DNA of 64,000 nt from Anaerosporobacter mobilis DSM 15930 (GTDB taxonomy: Bacteria; Bacillota; Clostridia; Lachnospirales; Lachnospiraceae): the NCBI RefSeq assembly GCF_900142955.1, contig NZ_FRCP01000013.1:62001-126000 (forward strand), given 5' to 3'. The position numbers and the translations under genes are program-made. Shown here piece by piece: positions 18,641 through 28,044 of the stretch. Position 1 is the stretch's first letter; the number at the start of each line of letters is the position of its first letter. Under the pieces are notes generated by a model that did no database searches, was not told the origin of the DNA, and worked only from the letters and a program-made list of their open reading frames with translations.

Positions 18641-18684
18641 AATCGCCCTAGAACAAATCGTAATCATTTGCTCTACGGGCGATT
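18641..18684 (-). terminator. Terminator between convergent glycosyltransferase genes
   Basis: AATCGCCC (18641-18648) pairs with GGGCGATT (18677-18684). The loop forms an imperfect continuation (GAACAAAT/ATTTGCTC). On the minus strand TTTTCTT follows. It lies 17 bases past the stop of the minus-strand gene. Confidence 0.75.
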
Positions 18685-18701
18685 AACTACGCACCATACA
18701 C

Positions 18702-19784
18702 TTAATTTTTATTACTGTCTTTCTTAATGTCATGAAAGAATTGTTTATTATAGAGCACAGCATCATTGTTTGGAACATACTTCGCGGCCATTTCATTCTG
18801 CTCTATTGCTTTATTAATTTTACCTAAATAATAATAACATACGCATAATTCGATATGAGGTTTCCAAGTCCAATATTCGTCGTAGAGGAAACCCGCTACG
18901 TTCGTTGGTTTTTCCTTCTGCAAAATAGTTTCATACCAATACGCAGCATCTTCATATCTACCTTCTTGTTGAAACGCTTTCGCTAGTTGATACAAGGATT
19001 CTGCTCTAGGAATCGTTCGTTCTAAATTATTATAGATAAATCCTCTTGCTTTCCTATATTCTTTCTTCCAGATATAGCACTCCGCCAGTCGGTTGTTCGC
19101 ATCCAATTCATCTTCTATCCAAACCGGTAATGTAACGAATTTTTCGAGCACCTCAATTGCTTCCTCAAATTTACCATGATAGTATAACTCTTTTCCATAG
19201 TAATATTGATCTCTTGCATTTAATTCTACACCTTCTGCAATCTTTTTCTTATATATATTCAAATTACGGTCAGCATTCCCATGAACCCTCGTATGGGTTA
19301 CAACAATATCGGATTCTAGCGTATTCCCATGAATATCAATGTATTCATGGATAAACCCAAGCCATTTCGGATTGGTGCTTCGCTTTACTAACCGCTCTCT
19401 CATAAATGTTAAAGCCGGCTTTCCTGTATCATCAAATGCATAATTATAACTAAAGTACACTGCATCAATCTGTTCTGGTAATGATTCTTTCAGGTTCTGT
19501 AGCTTCGTACAATCTTCTGGTTTTAAGATATCATCGGCATCAAGCCATAATATATAATCCTTGGTAGCGTGTCGAAAGGATTCATTTCTTGCTGCTGAAA
19601 AATCGTCACACCAGGTAAAATCATAGACTTTATCTGTATATCTTCTTGCAATCTCCTTGGTTTCATCTATAGAGCCCGTATCTACAATAATAATTTCGTC
19701 CACAGCCTCTGCAACTGACTTAAGACAATTATCTAATTTGTCAGCTTCATTCTTCACAATTAAACACAAACTAACTGTAACCAC
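18702..19784 (-). CDS. Family 2 glycosyltransferase with C-terminal TPR-like helices
   Basis: 360 residues from a GTG at 19784 with GGAGAG seven bases upstream; the TTG at 19799 gives a slightly longer frame that swallows the ribosome binding site. Motifs are SLCLIVKNEADKLDNCLKSV, DEIIIVDTGSIDET and LWLDADD, with a TPR-like C-terminal half (ESLYQLAKAFQQEGRYEDAAYWY). It faces the two plus-strand glycosyltransferases and follows the lacI-type gene at 19829 by 44 bases on the same strand, so it may be partly co-transcribed with it. The acceptor is unknown; the collagen-like protein nearby is the best guess. Confidence 0.87.
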   Translation of the reverse strand: MVTVSLCLIVKNEADKLDNCLKSVAEAVDEIIIVDTGSIDETKEIARRYTDKVYDFTWCDDFSAARNESFRHATKDYILWLDADDILKPEDCTKLQNLKESLPEQIDAVYFSYNYAFDDTGKPALTFMRERLVKRSTNPKWLGFIHEYIDIHGNTLESDIVVTHTRVHGNADRNLNIYKKKIAEGVELNARDQYYYGKELYYHGKFEEAIEVLEKFVTLPVWIEDELDANNRLAECYIWKKEYRKARGFIYNNLERTIPRAESLYQLAKAFQQEGRYEDAAYWYETILQKEKPTNVAGFLYDEYWTWKPHIELCVCYYYLGKINKAIEQNEMAAKYVPNNDAVLYNKQFFHDIKKDSNKN

Positions 19785-19828
19785 AGAATCTCTCCACAAG
19801 TGATTTGCTTTATTATATTCTATACGTA

Positions 19829-20848
19829 CTAGATACGTGCAACACTTTCTTTATAAACTAATTTACCTTGAACGATAACAACTCCCGGTTTATAGTCTGG
19901 ATTTGCTATCTTCTTAATCATATTATGAATCGTACGTCTTGCCATCTCTTTAAAATCAACCTCATAGGATGTGATTCCAATATTGCACATACCCGGATAT
20001 AAGTAATTATCGAAACCAACAATCGATATATCTTCTGGTACTTTATATCCAGCTTCTTGTAATATCTTAATTACATAACTAGCAGTTAAATCACAATTAC
20101 AAACGAATGCGGTAGGCATGTCATCAAGTAATACAGATTTCGGATCCACGTAAATCTTTGCTATATCAGCCGTACGGTCTTCTATAATCCACTCTTGATT
20201 AATTGGTATTCTATGCTCCATAAGAGCTTTGGCATAACCAAAGTAACGGTCTGTTATACTATCCGTTGCTAAAAGCGATCCTACATAACCGATTTTCTTA
20301 TGTCCCATCTCAAGCAAATAATTAGTTAACATATATGATCCAAAGTAACTATTGGATATAATGGCATCGCAAGATTCCTTCTCATCATAAAAGTCGAGAT
20401 AGATAACTGGTATTCCCGCACGCATATTCAAACATTTTAGATAGGCTTCGTTCAACCGACCAATTACCACAACGCCATCAATCTTTTGTTCTTGTACTAG
20501 TTTAGGTAGAATTAAATTATTCTCATCCTCTTTACTAACTACTTCTAATAATGTAAAACAACCTTTCATAACGGCTCTTGTTGTAACCGATTGATACATC
20601 TGCCAATAAAAAGATTGATACTTATCTAGAAACATCTCACCAATTACGACACCAATATTATAACTTGAACTCTCAGCATCTTTCTTAATAGTAGATGGTT
20701 GGCGGTATCCCATCTCATCCGCTAGTTTTTTAATCTTTTCACGAAGCTCTTCACTCACACCTTTTTGATTAGATAAGGCCTTTGAAACGGTCACCGTACT
20801 AACATTTAATCTAGCAGCAATATCTGCTAATTTCACTGATTTAGCCAT
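19829..20848 (-). CDS. LacI-family transcriptional regulator (copy 1 of a near-twin pair)
   Basis: 339 residues from the ATG at 20848, with GAGGGG upstream; the frame extends 21 more codons but without a signal. The N-terminal helix-turn-helix has the recognition helix VSTVTVSKALS and a hinge, followed by a periplasmic-binding-type sugar domain (NIGVVIGEMF ... GHKKIGYVG ... ISIVGFDNY). It is about two-thirds identical by eye to the regulator at 28934-29953, and almost identical over the DNA-binding domain, so both should bind the same operator. They bracket the GH130/ABC locus, which is the likely target. TTAGCTAA boxes upstream may be its own operator. Confidence 0.92.
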   Translation of the reverse strand: MAKSVKLADIAARLNVSTVTVSKALSNQKGVSEELREKIKKLADEMGYRQPSTIKKDAESSSYNIGVVIGEMFLDKYQSFYWQMYQSVTTRAVMKGCFTLLEVVSKEDENNLILPKLVQEQKIDGVVVIGRLNEAYLKCLNMRAGIPVIYLDFYDEKESCDAIISNSYFGSYMLTNYLLEMGHKKIGYVGSLLATDSITDRYFGYAKALMEHRIPINQEWIIEDRTADIAKIYVDPKSVLLDDMPTAFVCNCDLTASYVIKILQEAGYKVPEDISIVGFDNYLYPGMCNIGITSYEVDFKEMARRTIHNMIKKIANPDYKPGVVIVQGKLVYKESVARI

Positions 20849-20932
20849 TCTTTTCCCCTCTTTATCTATTATAGTAGTCAACTTGAAACTCTTCTCCATG
20901 TAGACAAACATAATATAAGTAATAATATTAAG

Positions 20933-20950
20933 TTAGCTAATTTTAGCTAA
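20933..20950. promoter_or_regulatory. Candidate LacI-type operator (two TTAGCTAA boxes)
   Basis: Two copies of the palindrome TTAGCTAA (20933-20940 and 20943-20950) in direct array lie about 85 bases upstream of the regulator start. A TTAGCTAA box in TTTTAGCTAATT context recurs upstream of the twin regulator (30057-30064). Function inferred from recurrence and position only. Confidence 0.4.
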
Positions 20951-21015
20951 TTATTAATATAATCTTAATTTCCCTACATCTATTTGTCAAGAGATTTATA
21001 TTGATAACTAGAATA

Positions 21016-21073
21016 AATCCCCTATGATATAGAATACGAGTTTTGTTAACTCGACTCACCATCATAGAGGATT
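21016..21073 (-). terminator. Terminator of the chemoreceptor gene, with nested hairpin
   Basis: AATCCCCTATGAT (21016-21028) pairs with ATCATAGAGGATT (21061-21073) with one mismatch. The enclosed CGAGTT/AACTCG forms a second hairpin. The minus strand continues TTTATTC. It starts 13 bases past the stop codon. Confidence 0.7.
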
Positions 21074-21085
21074 CTTCTTTATATT

Positions 21086-23113
21086 TTATATTCTATATTT
21101 TTTAATTGTGTTATCTAGATTTTGTACTTTATCAAAAAGTTTGTCTGCCTCACTAGAAAGCTGAATCACATCATCTAACTGATTTGTTACCGTAGCAGTA
21201 ACTTCTTCGGAAGATGCAGCTGCCTCTTCTGCCACTTGTGCGATATTCTTTATAGATTCAAGTACACCATCTTTCTCAATCATCATTATTTTCACTTTTG
21301 TTGAATTAACTTTTAGTACACGTACTAACTCTTCTACTTGGTTTGCTACTTCACCAAATATGTTTATGGTTTCTTCTATTGCCATACTCTGGTCTTTCAG
21401 ATAACCATTCGTCTGATTGGTACAATCAGTAGTTTTTCTTGCTGTAATCTGTATCGTTTCAATGATGTTTTGAATCTGATTACCTGCCTTTGCAGACTGA
21501 TCCGCCAAATTCCTTATTTCTTCGGCTACTACAGCAAACCCTTTTCCTGCTTCTCCGGCTCTTGCTGCTTCAATGGAAGCATTCAAAGATAAAAGATTCG
21601 TTTGTCTTGCAATATTTTGAATTGTTTCAATAATACTTCCAATATTAACAGAATCTCTTTCCACTTCTTTAATATTTGTTGTTAACTGCTGCATACGCTC
21701 AGTTGCTTCATCCGATTTCGACCTTAACATGTCTACTTGTTTCTTTCCTTCTTCAATAGAATTAATTGCTACCGAAGAATACTTCTGCATTCGCTCGGAA
21801 TCTTGGCTTATCTGATCTAATTTTTCTGCAAAAATAGTCATGGAAGTTAAACTATCATCCGTCTCCTGTGCTTGTTTGTTTACACCCCCGGCTACCTCTG
21901 CAATTGCACTATTAATTTCTTCCATAGAAAAAGTCATTTTTTCACTAGTACTTGTTAATTCCCTGGAAGAATGTTGTACTTCTCCACTAAATCCTTTTAC
22001 TATCATTAAGATGTTACGAATACTATCTAGCATCTCATTCAATCGATCTGTTAAAAAACTAAATTCGTCTTTCCTCTTAGAATTAACTTTAACAGTAAAA
22101 TCTCCATCTGAAACAACTTGCATCGCTTTCGTAAGATTTTTCACTTCTTTACTTAAAAGCTTAGCGATTCGATTCCCTATGAATAAAGCTATTATACATG
22201 CCGCAAAGACTAGAATTACCGTTACATGTTTTATCTCTCTTGCAGACTCAAGTATAATTGCTTGTGGTATTAAACTACATATAACTAAACCAGTATCACC
22301 TACTTGCGCAGTTGTATACAAGTATGTTTTATTATTCCACTTAACATAAGTCCCTGATTTTGCAACCTCCGTATTACTTTTATCAAATACTTTGTTATCT
22401 AAAAATATCGAAGTATCCCTAACTTCTCCATTCTCTATTATAATTTCCCTCTCATCAGATGTCAGTAGTGCCACATACATGCCTTCATCATTTGGTATTC
22501 TCTTCAATATGTCCGTTATCGCAGATAAGGATATATCAAGATTAAGATAGCCATTGCCTTTTACTAACTCACGAGCATAAGTAATAGAATACGTATTCTG
22601 TGAGATTTTTAAAACTTCATCTAAGTAAGGATGTATTCCTTTCCAAACTCCTTTGGTCCCAATCTTATCTACGCCTTCTTTTAAAGAATACTGTTCATAA
22701 GCATCACTCGGAAATTTTGTTCCCACATCACTGAGATTGCCCCCCTTCTCAGCGATAAGTGTATAACCAGATATGTAATCACATGATCCTCTTGCCAATG
22801 TTAGACTAGTTTGAACGGATCGAAAATTCTCCATCATTTTGGAATCGTTCTTACTAATATTCTTTCCATAATAAGATTTTACTTCATCTCCACTGACAAT
22901 TTCATTCGCTTTATTCTCAACGGTACTACATAACAACTCACAATACGATGCAACTGTCCCCACTGTTGCTTGTACTGATTCCTCATATTGCTTTCTTATA
23001 TTTTCTGATGCTTTATCATATGAAATTAAACCTAGTAAAATAATAAAACAAACTGGTACTAAGTATGCCCGTATTAGAGTATGTTGAATCTTACCATTTT
23101 TTTTACGTTTCAT
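21086..23113 (-). CDS. Methyl-accepting chemotaxis protein
   Basis: 675 residues. Membrane helix at about residues 14-30, a large extracellular dCache-like sensor (about 31-295), a second helix (about 296-316), a HAMP domain, then a long cytoplasmic coiled coil. The conserved hairpin tip reads IARQTNLLSLNASIEAARAG followed by EEIRNLADQSAKAGNQI. It signals through CheA/CheW to the flagellar motor. The gene is the last of a minus-strand series after the GH130 phosphorylase, separated from it by a terminator. An inferred role is chemotaxis toward the sugar handled by this locus. Confidence 0.93.
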   Translation of the reverse strand: MKRKKNGKIQHTLIRAYLVPVCFIILLGLISYDKASENIRKQYEESVQATVGTVASYCELLCSTVENKANEIVSGDEVKSYYGKNISKNDSKMMENFRSVQTSLTLARGSCDYISGYTLIAEKGGNLSDVGTKFPSDAYEQYSLKEGVDKIGTKGVWKGIHPYLDEVLKISQNTYSITYARELVKGNGYLNLDISLSAITDILKRIPNDEGMYVALLTSDEREIIIENGEVRDTSIFLDNKVFDKSNTEVAKSGTYVKWNNKTYLYTTAQVGDTGLVICSLIPQAIILESAREIKHVTVILVFAACIIALFIGNRIAKLLSKEVKNLTKAMQVVSDGDFTVKVNSKRKDEFSFLTDRLNEMLDSIRNILMIVKGFSGEVQHSSRELTSTSEKMTFSMEEINSAIAEVAGGVNKQAQETDDSLTSMTIFAEKLDQISQDSERMQKYSSVAINSIEEGKKQVDMLRSKSDEATERMQQLTTNIKEVERDSVNIGSIIETIQNIARQTNLLSLNASIEAARAGEAGKGFAVVAEEIRNLADQSAKAGNQIQNIIETIQITARKTTDCTNQTNGYLKDQSMAIEETINIFGEVANQVEELVRVLKVNSTKVKIMMIEKDGVLESIKNIAQVAEEAAASSEEVTATVTNQLDDVIQLSSEADKLFDKVQNLDNTIKKYRI

Positions 23114-23141
23114 AGAGCAACACCCCCACTTATTTTAATAG

Positions 23142-23177
23142 AAAGCCAGGAACCCAAATGTTAGGACTCCTGGCTTT
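23142..23177 (-). terminator. Terminator of the GH130 gene
   Basis: AAAGCCAGGA (23142-23151) pairs perfectly with TCCTGGCTTT (23168-23177). The minus strand continues CTATTAAAA. It lies 7 bases after the GH130 stop and 29 bases before the chemoreceptor start. Confidence 0.75.
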
Positions 23178-23183
23178 TCTTTA

Positions 23184-24206
23184 CTAGCGCATACCAAGCT
23201 CAGTATCTGTCTGTGTTAATACACTATGATCTTTTATATAGTCTACGATTTCATCAATTTCAGTAAACGCTAATCCTACATAACTATCCGCTGCACCATA
23301 ATAGATTGCAATCTTTCCTGATTCAGAATCATGAATCGTTGCACATGGGAAGCATACATTAGCTACAAAACCGCGTTCCTCATACCACTCTTCTGGTGTA
23401 AGAAGGAAGTTTTCACAACGATATTTTACTATAGATGGATTATCAATATCTAAAATTGCACCACCAATCGAATATACGTAACCGTTACAAGTTCCACTAA
23501 CACCATGATAGAATAATAACCAACCTTCTGATGTTTCAATTGGGGCTGCACCTCCACCAATCTTTAATGATTGCCACCATTCAGAACTTTTTCCCATCAC
23601 ATGTCTATGTTTGCCCCAATATACCATATCAGGACTTTCACTAACGAAGATATCCCCAAAAGGCGTATGACCGCTGTCTGATGGTCTTGAAAGTAGCATA
23701 TAATTTCCATTTATCTTTCTAGGGAATAAAACTGCATTACGATTGAATGGAAGGAATGGATTCTCAATTCTTGTGAAAGTCTTGAAGTCTTGTGTCTTAG
23801 CCATTCCAATTGCCGCTCCGTAGAAATCTTGGCACCAGATAATATAATATGTATCCTCTACCTTAACCAATCTAGGATCATATGCATATTGAGGTTGATA
23901 TTCCTCTCCATTTTCATTTACAAATTGAATTTTGTTCTCTTCAAAATCCCAATGAATTGCATCTTTACTTCTACCTAAATAGATATAAGGAATACCATTC
24001 ACTTGTTCTCCACGGAAAACTCCGATAAAACTATCGCCATATGGTAAAACTGCACTATTGAAGATTCTAGCAACACCCTTAATAGGATTTCTTCCAATAA
24101 TCGGATTTTCTGTATATCTCCAAACCGGCGCATCTTTTAACCCTTCCGGTCTTTCTTGCCAAGGTACATTAGCCACTGGCTCACTAATAATTCTAACTTT
24201 ACTCAT
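23184..24206 (-). CDS. GH130 beta-mannoside phosphorylase
   Basis: 340 residues, a five-bladed propeller enzyme of family GH130. Signature segments are GVARIFNSAVLPYGDSFIGVFRGE, YAYDPRLVKVEDTYYIIW (the Asp at about 110 matches the proposed proton donor) and the phosphate-site region around NAVLFPRKINGNYMLLSRPSD. Length and sequence look closer to the mannooligosaccharide phosphorylases of subfamily 2 than to the longer mannosylglucose phosphorylases (opinion from memory). It splits beta-1,4-mannosyl linkages with phosphate, giving mannose 1-phosphate in the cytoplasm. It follows the ABC permease genes by 59 bases, so imported mannooligosaccharides are the likely substrate. Ribosome binding site GAGAGGAC. 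Confidence 0.9.
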   Translation of the reverse strand: MSKVRIISEPVANVPWQERPEGLKDAPVWRYTENPIIGRNPIKGVARIFNSAVLPYGDSFIGVFRGEQVNGIPYIYLGRSKDAIHWDFEENKIQFVNENGEEYQPQYAYDPRLVKVEDTYYIIWCQDFYGAAIGMAKTQDFKTFTRIENPFLPFNRNAVLFPRKINGNYMLLSRPSDSGHTPFGDIFVSESPDMVYWGKHRHVMGKSSEWWQSLKIGGGAAPIETSEGWLLFYHGVSGTCNGYVYSIGGAILDIDNPSIVKYRCENFLLTPEEWYEERGFVANVCFPCATIHDSESGKIAIYYGAADSYVGLAFTEIDEIVDYIKDHSVLTQTDTELGMR

Positions 24207-24265
24207 TATTTTGTCCTCTCTTTCCTGTCAATCCTAATGCAGTATTTATCAATTGTACTGCCCTT

Positions 24266-25123
24266 TTAACCTTTTACTGCACCTGCTGTTATACCACTAT
24301 AAATCTGCTTCTGGCAGAGTATGAATACGATTAGAGCTGGCAAAAGTGATATAATAACACCTGCACAAATCAAGTTATAACGACTTCCAAGTGGTCCTGT
24401 AAATGAAAATAGGGATATCGCTACCGTACGTAATTGTTTTGTTTGAAGGTATAAGTTTGCATTATAATATTCGTTATACGTACTTACGCCCTTTAATATC
24501 AAGCTTGTTACAATAGCAGGTTTTAATAAAGGTAATATAATTTTCCAATAAATCGTCATATAAGATGCTCCATCTATAAAAGCGGATTCATCTAATGAAG
24601 TTGATATATTCTCCATAAACTGAATAAATATATAGATTGCTATTACATCGGTACCCATCATCATAATGATATATCCATATAAATGATTGATAAATCCAAG
24701 TTGTTGCATAATGTTATATACTGAAATTTGCATTGCTACACCCGGAAGTAATGATGCAAAAAGGAATAAGTTACGTATCAATGCATTACCAAAGAATTTA
24801 AAACGGTTAAGCACATAAGCTAATTGTGTTCCAACTAGGACAGATCCAATTAGTACAAAAATCAGTATAATCAGGGAGTTTATAAATGCGCGCCCCATAT
24901 TGGCCATATCGAATGCTTTAATGAAATTGTCAAAATTCAACCAACTTTCCGGTAATGTCATAACATTGGTACTTTGATATTCTGCATCTGTCTTAAAAGC
25001 TGTGATAACACAGGAAACAACTGGTACTAAAGCTACTATTGTAAAGAATAATAAAGATACATACTTAATAAATATCCATACTATCATAGACGGACTATAA
25101 TGTTTTCTACGCTTTGCTACCAT
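24266..25123 (-). CDS. Carbohydrate ABC transporter permease, MalG type
   Basis: 285 residues with six predicted helices. The EAA motif region is DESAFIDGASYMTIYWKIILPLLKP at about residues 176-200. The stop of the partner permease and this ATG share one base (TAATG), so they are translationally coupled. With the MalF-type partner it forms the membrane channel for the sugar delivered by the lipoprotein encoded at 26232-27689. Confidence 0.93.
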   Translation of the reverse strand: MVAKRRKHYSPSMIVWIFIKYVSLLFFTIVALVPVVSCVITAFKTDAEYQSTNVMTLPESWLNFDNFIKAFDMANMGRAFINSLIILIFVLIGSVLVGTQLAYVLNRFKFFGNALIRNLFLFASLLPGVAMQISVYNIMQQLGFINHLYGYIIMMMGTDVIAIYIFIQFMENISTSLDESAFIDGASYMTIYWKIILPLLKPAIVTSLILKGVSTYNEYYNANLYLQTKQLRTVAISLFSFTGPLGSRYNLICAGVIISLLPALIVFILCQKQIYSGITAGAVKG

Positions 25124-26121
25124 TAAATCGCCTCCTTTGATTTGTTTTTCTTCACTCCGAGACGAGTCTTCTTTTTACTTACAACTTGATCTTCAGCATT
25201 TGTATTTCGGAATGCATACTTAAAGAACAATTTCTGTAAGATTGTGGCTACGAAGATAATCATAAGTAATACAACCGCCATTGCAGATGCAAGACCTACT
25301 TTTTGGTTTGTATGCGCAATTCGGTTCATTAAAACAAAGTATGTTGCAGTTCCATTCGCTCCACTTGTTATAACATATGGTGGCTCAAATGCACTAAGAG
25401 AACCTGTGATTGATAAAATAACATTTAATGTAACAATCGTCGAAATACTAGGTAAAATAATATGAATAAACTGTTTGAATTTATTTGCACCGTCTAGTTC
25501 AGCTGCCTCATACATCTCTGAATCTACTGACATGATAGCTCCGATAAAGAGTATCATATTCTGTCCAAAGTATCTCCAAATTGATGTACCTACAAGAGAA
25601 ACATTATTTAACCCTTGTGTTCTCAACCAGTACGGAAGATTTTCAAGATTAAATCCACACCATTGTAGTACGGAATCAAATACAAAACCTCTTGTAAAGA
25701 AAAACTTAAAGATAAATCCAATGGCAATACCATTAATTAAATATGGGAAAAACATAAATCCCTTGAATATATTTCCACCTTTTGTTTTAAAACTAAGCAT
25801 AGTTGCTAAATATAACGCAATTACTAACTGTACGATTGAACCTGCCATATAGTATAAACATAATTTCAATGATGCGAAGATTTCTTTATTATTAAATACT
25901 TCTTTGTAATTATCTAAACCAATATACTTCGGTGTATTGGAATAACTCATCTTATAAAAACTAAATTTAATCATCTCTCCAAATGGAAAATAAGTAAAAG
26001 TGAACAACAATAAAAGAGGGATAAACATAAATGCTATGATAATAATGCTTTGTTGTCCTTTTCTACTCTTCACCCATTGAAGTAGGGACTTCTTTTTCTT
26101 ATGGTCTGTATATGCTGTCAT
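25123..26121 (-). CDS. Carbohydrate ABC transporter permease, MalF type
   Basis: 332 residues. A basic N-terminus precedes the first helix (about 24-45), and GEMIKFSFYKMSYSNTPKYIGLDNY follows it. The EAA loop is EAAELDGANKFKQFIHIILP. The C-terminus is lysine-rich and cytoplasmic. It lies downstream of the substrate-binding protein gene with a stable hairpin between them, a layout that commonly gives much more binding protein than permease. No ATPase gene is present in the locus; a shared MsmX-type ATPase elsewhere in the genome is expected. Confidence 0.93.
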   Translation of the reverse strand: MTAYTDHKKKKSLLQWVKSRKGQQSIIIIAFMFIPLLLLFTFTYFPFGEMIKFSFYKMSYSNTPKYIGLDNYKEVFNNKEIFASLKLCLYYMAGSIVQLVIALYLATMLSFKTKGGNIFKGFMFFPYLINGIAIGFIFKFFFTRGFVFDSVLQWCGFNLENLPYWLRTQGLNNVSLVGTSIWRYFGQNMILFIGAIMSVDSEMYEAAELDGANKFKQFIHIILPSISTIVTLNVILSITGSLSAFEPPYVITSGANGTATYFVLMNRIAHTNQKVGLASAMAVVLLMIIFVATILQKLFFKYAFRNTNAEDQVVSKKKTRLGVKKNKSKEAI

Positions 26122-26152
26122 ATGACCCTCCTTCTAATTGATACTAGATAGA

Positions 26153-26184
26153 ACTATCGCACAAATCTTGATTTGTGCGATAGT
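26153..26184 (-). terminator. Intercistronic hairpin between binding protein and permease genes
   Basis: ACTATCGCACAAATC (26153-26167) pairs perfectly with GATTTGTGCGATAGT (26170-26184), a 15-bp stem with a 2-base loop. The minus strand continues TTCTATC, a poor U-tract, so partial termination or 3' end protection of the upstream message is more likely than full termination. Confidence 0.65.
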
Positions 26185-26231
26185 ATATCAAGAAAAATAG
26201 GTATGTTACTATCTAAGGAATAACTATCTAA

Positions 26232-27689
26232 TTATTGATTGATTTCGATGTCATTACCTTCTTGAGCGGAAGTCCATTTTGCATTCCAATCAGCCATAAT
26301 TTCATCAAAAGTCATATCTTTGTTTGCAGCATGTTCAATAATTTGTTGAACTTTAGTGTTACCACCAGCAGAAACCATTAAGTCAGAATCAGCATTGATT
26401 AAGTTAAGGAAATCTTCTTCTCCTGCAACTGCTGGATCATCAGAAACTAATTCAATACCATCGAATGCTGAATATAATTCAGGGAAGTTATTGTCATTAG
26501 CAGCTACTGGAATTCCGTTTTCATTGTAAGCAAATCCAGATTGTTCAGTAAGCCATTTAACGAATACCATAGAAGCTTTTTGATTATCTTCAGAAGAGTT
26601 CACGTTAATTCCTAATCTATAGTCTGGACCTGAAGATGCATATTGTTTTCCATTAACTGTAATTGGGAATGACATATATCCGATATCATCACCATGATCA
26701 CCAGCAGCTACCATTTGAGGGTAAGCCCAAGAACCAAGTACCATACAACCGATTTGACCATTGTTTAGCATACCTTTAGAACCTTCCCAGTCAGTTGTAG
26801 AGAAATCGTCTTCTGTTAAACCATTCGCAACTGCATCATAAAGAACTTTGTAAACTGCATATGGACCAGTTCCATCTGCTTTGTTTTCGAACGGATTGCT
26901 CATATGAAGTAATTTTTGGTTTTTGTAAGTAGCATCACCAGTAGCTGTTCCTGAGATATAATCATCCCAAGCACTCATAGTCCAACCAGCTGCATAGTTT
27001 GTATATAGAGGAGTCGCATCTGTTTTATCTTTAATTGCTTGTAATGCTGCAATAAATTCTTCTGGAGTTTTAGGAAGTGTTGTAATTCCAGCTTGTTCAA
27101 ATACTGCTTTGTTGTATACGATACCACGAGCAGTACCCATATATGCAACACCATATACTTGTCCATCATAAGCCATATCTGAAGCAAAACGAACTTGACC
27201 TTCCATAGTAGGTAGATCACCGTATGATACGAAGTATTTTGATAAATCAGATTTACTAACTTCAGGAATCATTAAGATATCACCATAATCACCACTTTGT
27301 AAACGAAGTAATGCACTTTCTGCGTATGTAGTATCTGCATCGATTTCTACTTTGATGTTTGGATACACTTTGTTAAAATCTGCTACATACTCTTCCCATT
27401 TCTTACCGTTGTAATCATCTAGATTCATATCTGTTCTGTTGTTGTAGAATTTAATAGTTGTTGAGATATCAGTATAACTTTCCCCAAGTACAATGTTTGC
27501 ATAGCTAAGTACATCGTCCTTTGTAGTATCAGCTGTATCAGTTGCTGTATCATCTGTTCCCTCTGTTGATGGTTGATTGCTTACTGTGTTATTTACTTTA
27601 TCATTTTTATTGTTATTCTTTGAACAACCTACGAATGATAAAGAAAGAACTACTGCTGTACCAATTGCTACAAATTTTTTAAGTCTCAT
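26232..27689 (-). CDS. Sugar-binding lipoprotein of ABC transporter
   Basis: 485 residues. The signal peptide ends in a lipobox (LSLSFVGC, lipidated Cys at about 22), followed by a Thr/Asp-rich linker and an extracellular-solute-binding family 1 domain. It starts MRLKKFVAIGT behind AAAGGAGG. Tryptophan-rich patches (SAWDDYIS, GSWAYPQM) are typical of oligosaccharide-binding proteins. First gene of the transport-phosphorylase series; expected to bind mannooligosaccharides given the GH130 gene, though not proven by sequence. The leader contains a small hairpin (AGTTAC/GTAACT near 27714-27729). Confidence 0.92.
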   Translation of the reverse strand: MRLKKFVAIGTAVVLSLSFVGCSKNNNKNDKVNNTVSNQPSTEGTDDTATDTADTTKDDVLSYANIVLGESYTDISTTIKFYNNRTDMNLDDYNGKKWEEYVADFNKVYPNIKVEIDADTTYAESALLRLQSGDYGDILMIPEVSKSDLSKYFVSYGDLPTMEGQVRFASDMAYDGQVYGVAYMGTARGIVYNKAVFEQAGITTLPKTPEEFIAALQAIKDKTDATPLYTNYAAGWTMSAWDDYISGTATGDATYKNQKLLHMSNPFENKADGTGPYAVYKVLYDAVANGLTEDDFSTTDWEGSKGMLNNGQIGCMVLGSWAYPQMVAAGDHGDDIGYMSFPITVNGKQYASSGPDYRLGINVNSSEDNQKASMVFVKWLTEQSGFAYNENGIPVAANDNNFPELYSAFDGIELVSDDPAVAGEEDFLNLINADSDLMVSAGGNTKVQQIIEHAANKDMTFDEIMADWNAKWTSAQEGNDIEINQ

Positions 27690-28044
27690 AACAAATCCTC
27701 CTTTTTTGTTCAGTTACTTTTTTGTAACTTAATTTAATTATAATTTATTTTGTTTTTAAGTCATCAACTATTATTGATTTTTATATATTATTATTGTTTT
27801 TTTTAGATATTTTATATCTTTTAACTACTTTACCGTCACTTTTTTATACATTATTGCCAGTCTTTTTACTTTTTTATCCAGTAATATTGCTTAATTTAAT
27901 TAACCTCACATGTTATTAGTTGATTAATTTACTCTTATATCTTATAATAGATATTGTACATAATGAAATTAACTTTATTTTATAGGAAATATGGAATAAT
28001 GCTACTAAATAACCTATTATTTTTACTAATGATCGAGGTGTATT
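27690..28044. other. Divergent promoter region of the GH130 locus
   Basis: 355 bases, extremely AT-rich, no gene. For the minus-strand binding protein gene, TATAAT at 27742-27737 is a likely -10; upstream candidates for the -35 (GATGAC at 17, TTGATG at 19) are imperfect, which suits an activated promoter. For the plus-strand AraC gene, GAGGTG precedes the ATG at 28045 but no clear promoter hexamers stand out. No TTAGCTAA box is seen here. Confidence 0.5.

Noticed and set aside
21840..22349. 169-codon plus-strand frame opposite the chemoreceptor gene
   Set aside because: Antisense to a well-recognised coding sequence, no ribosome binding site, no family resemblance.
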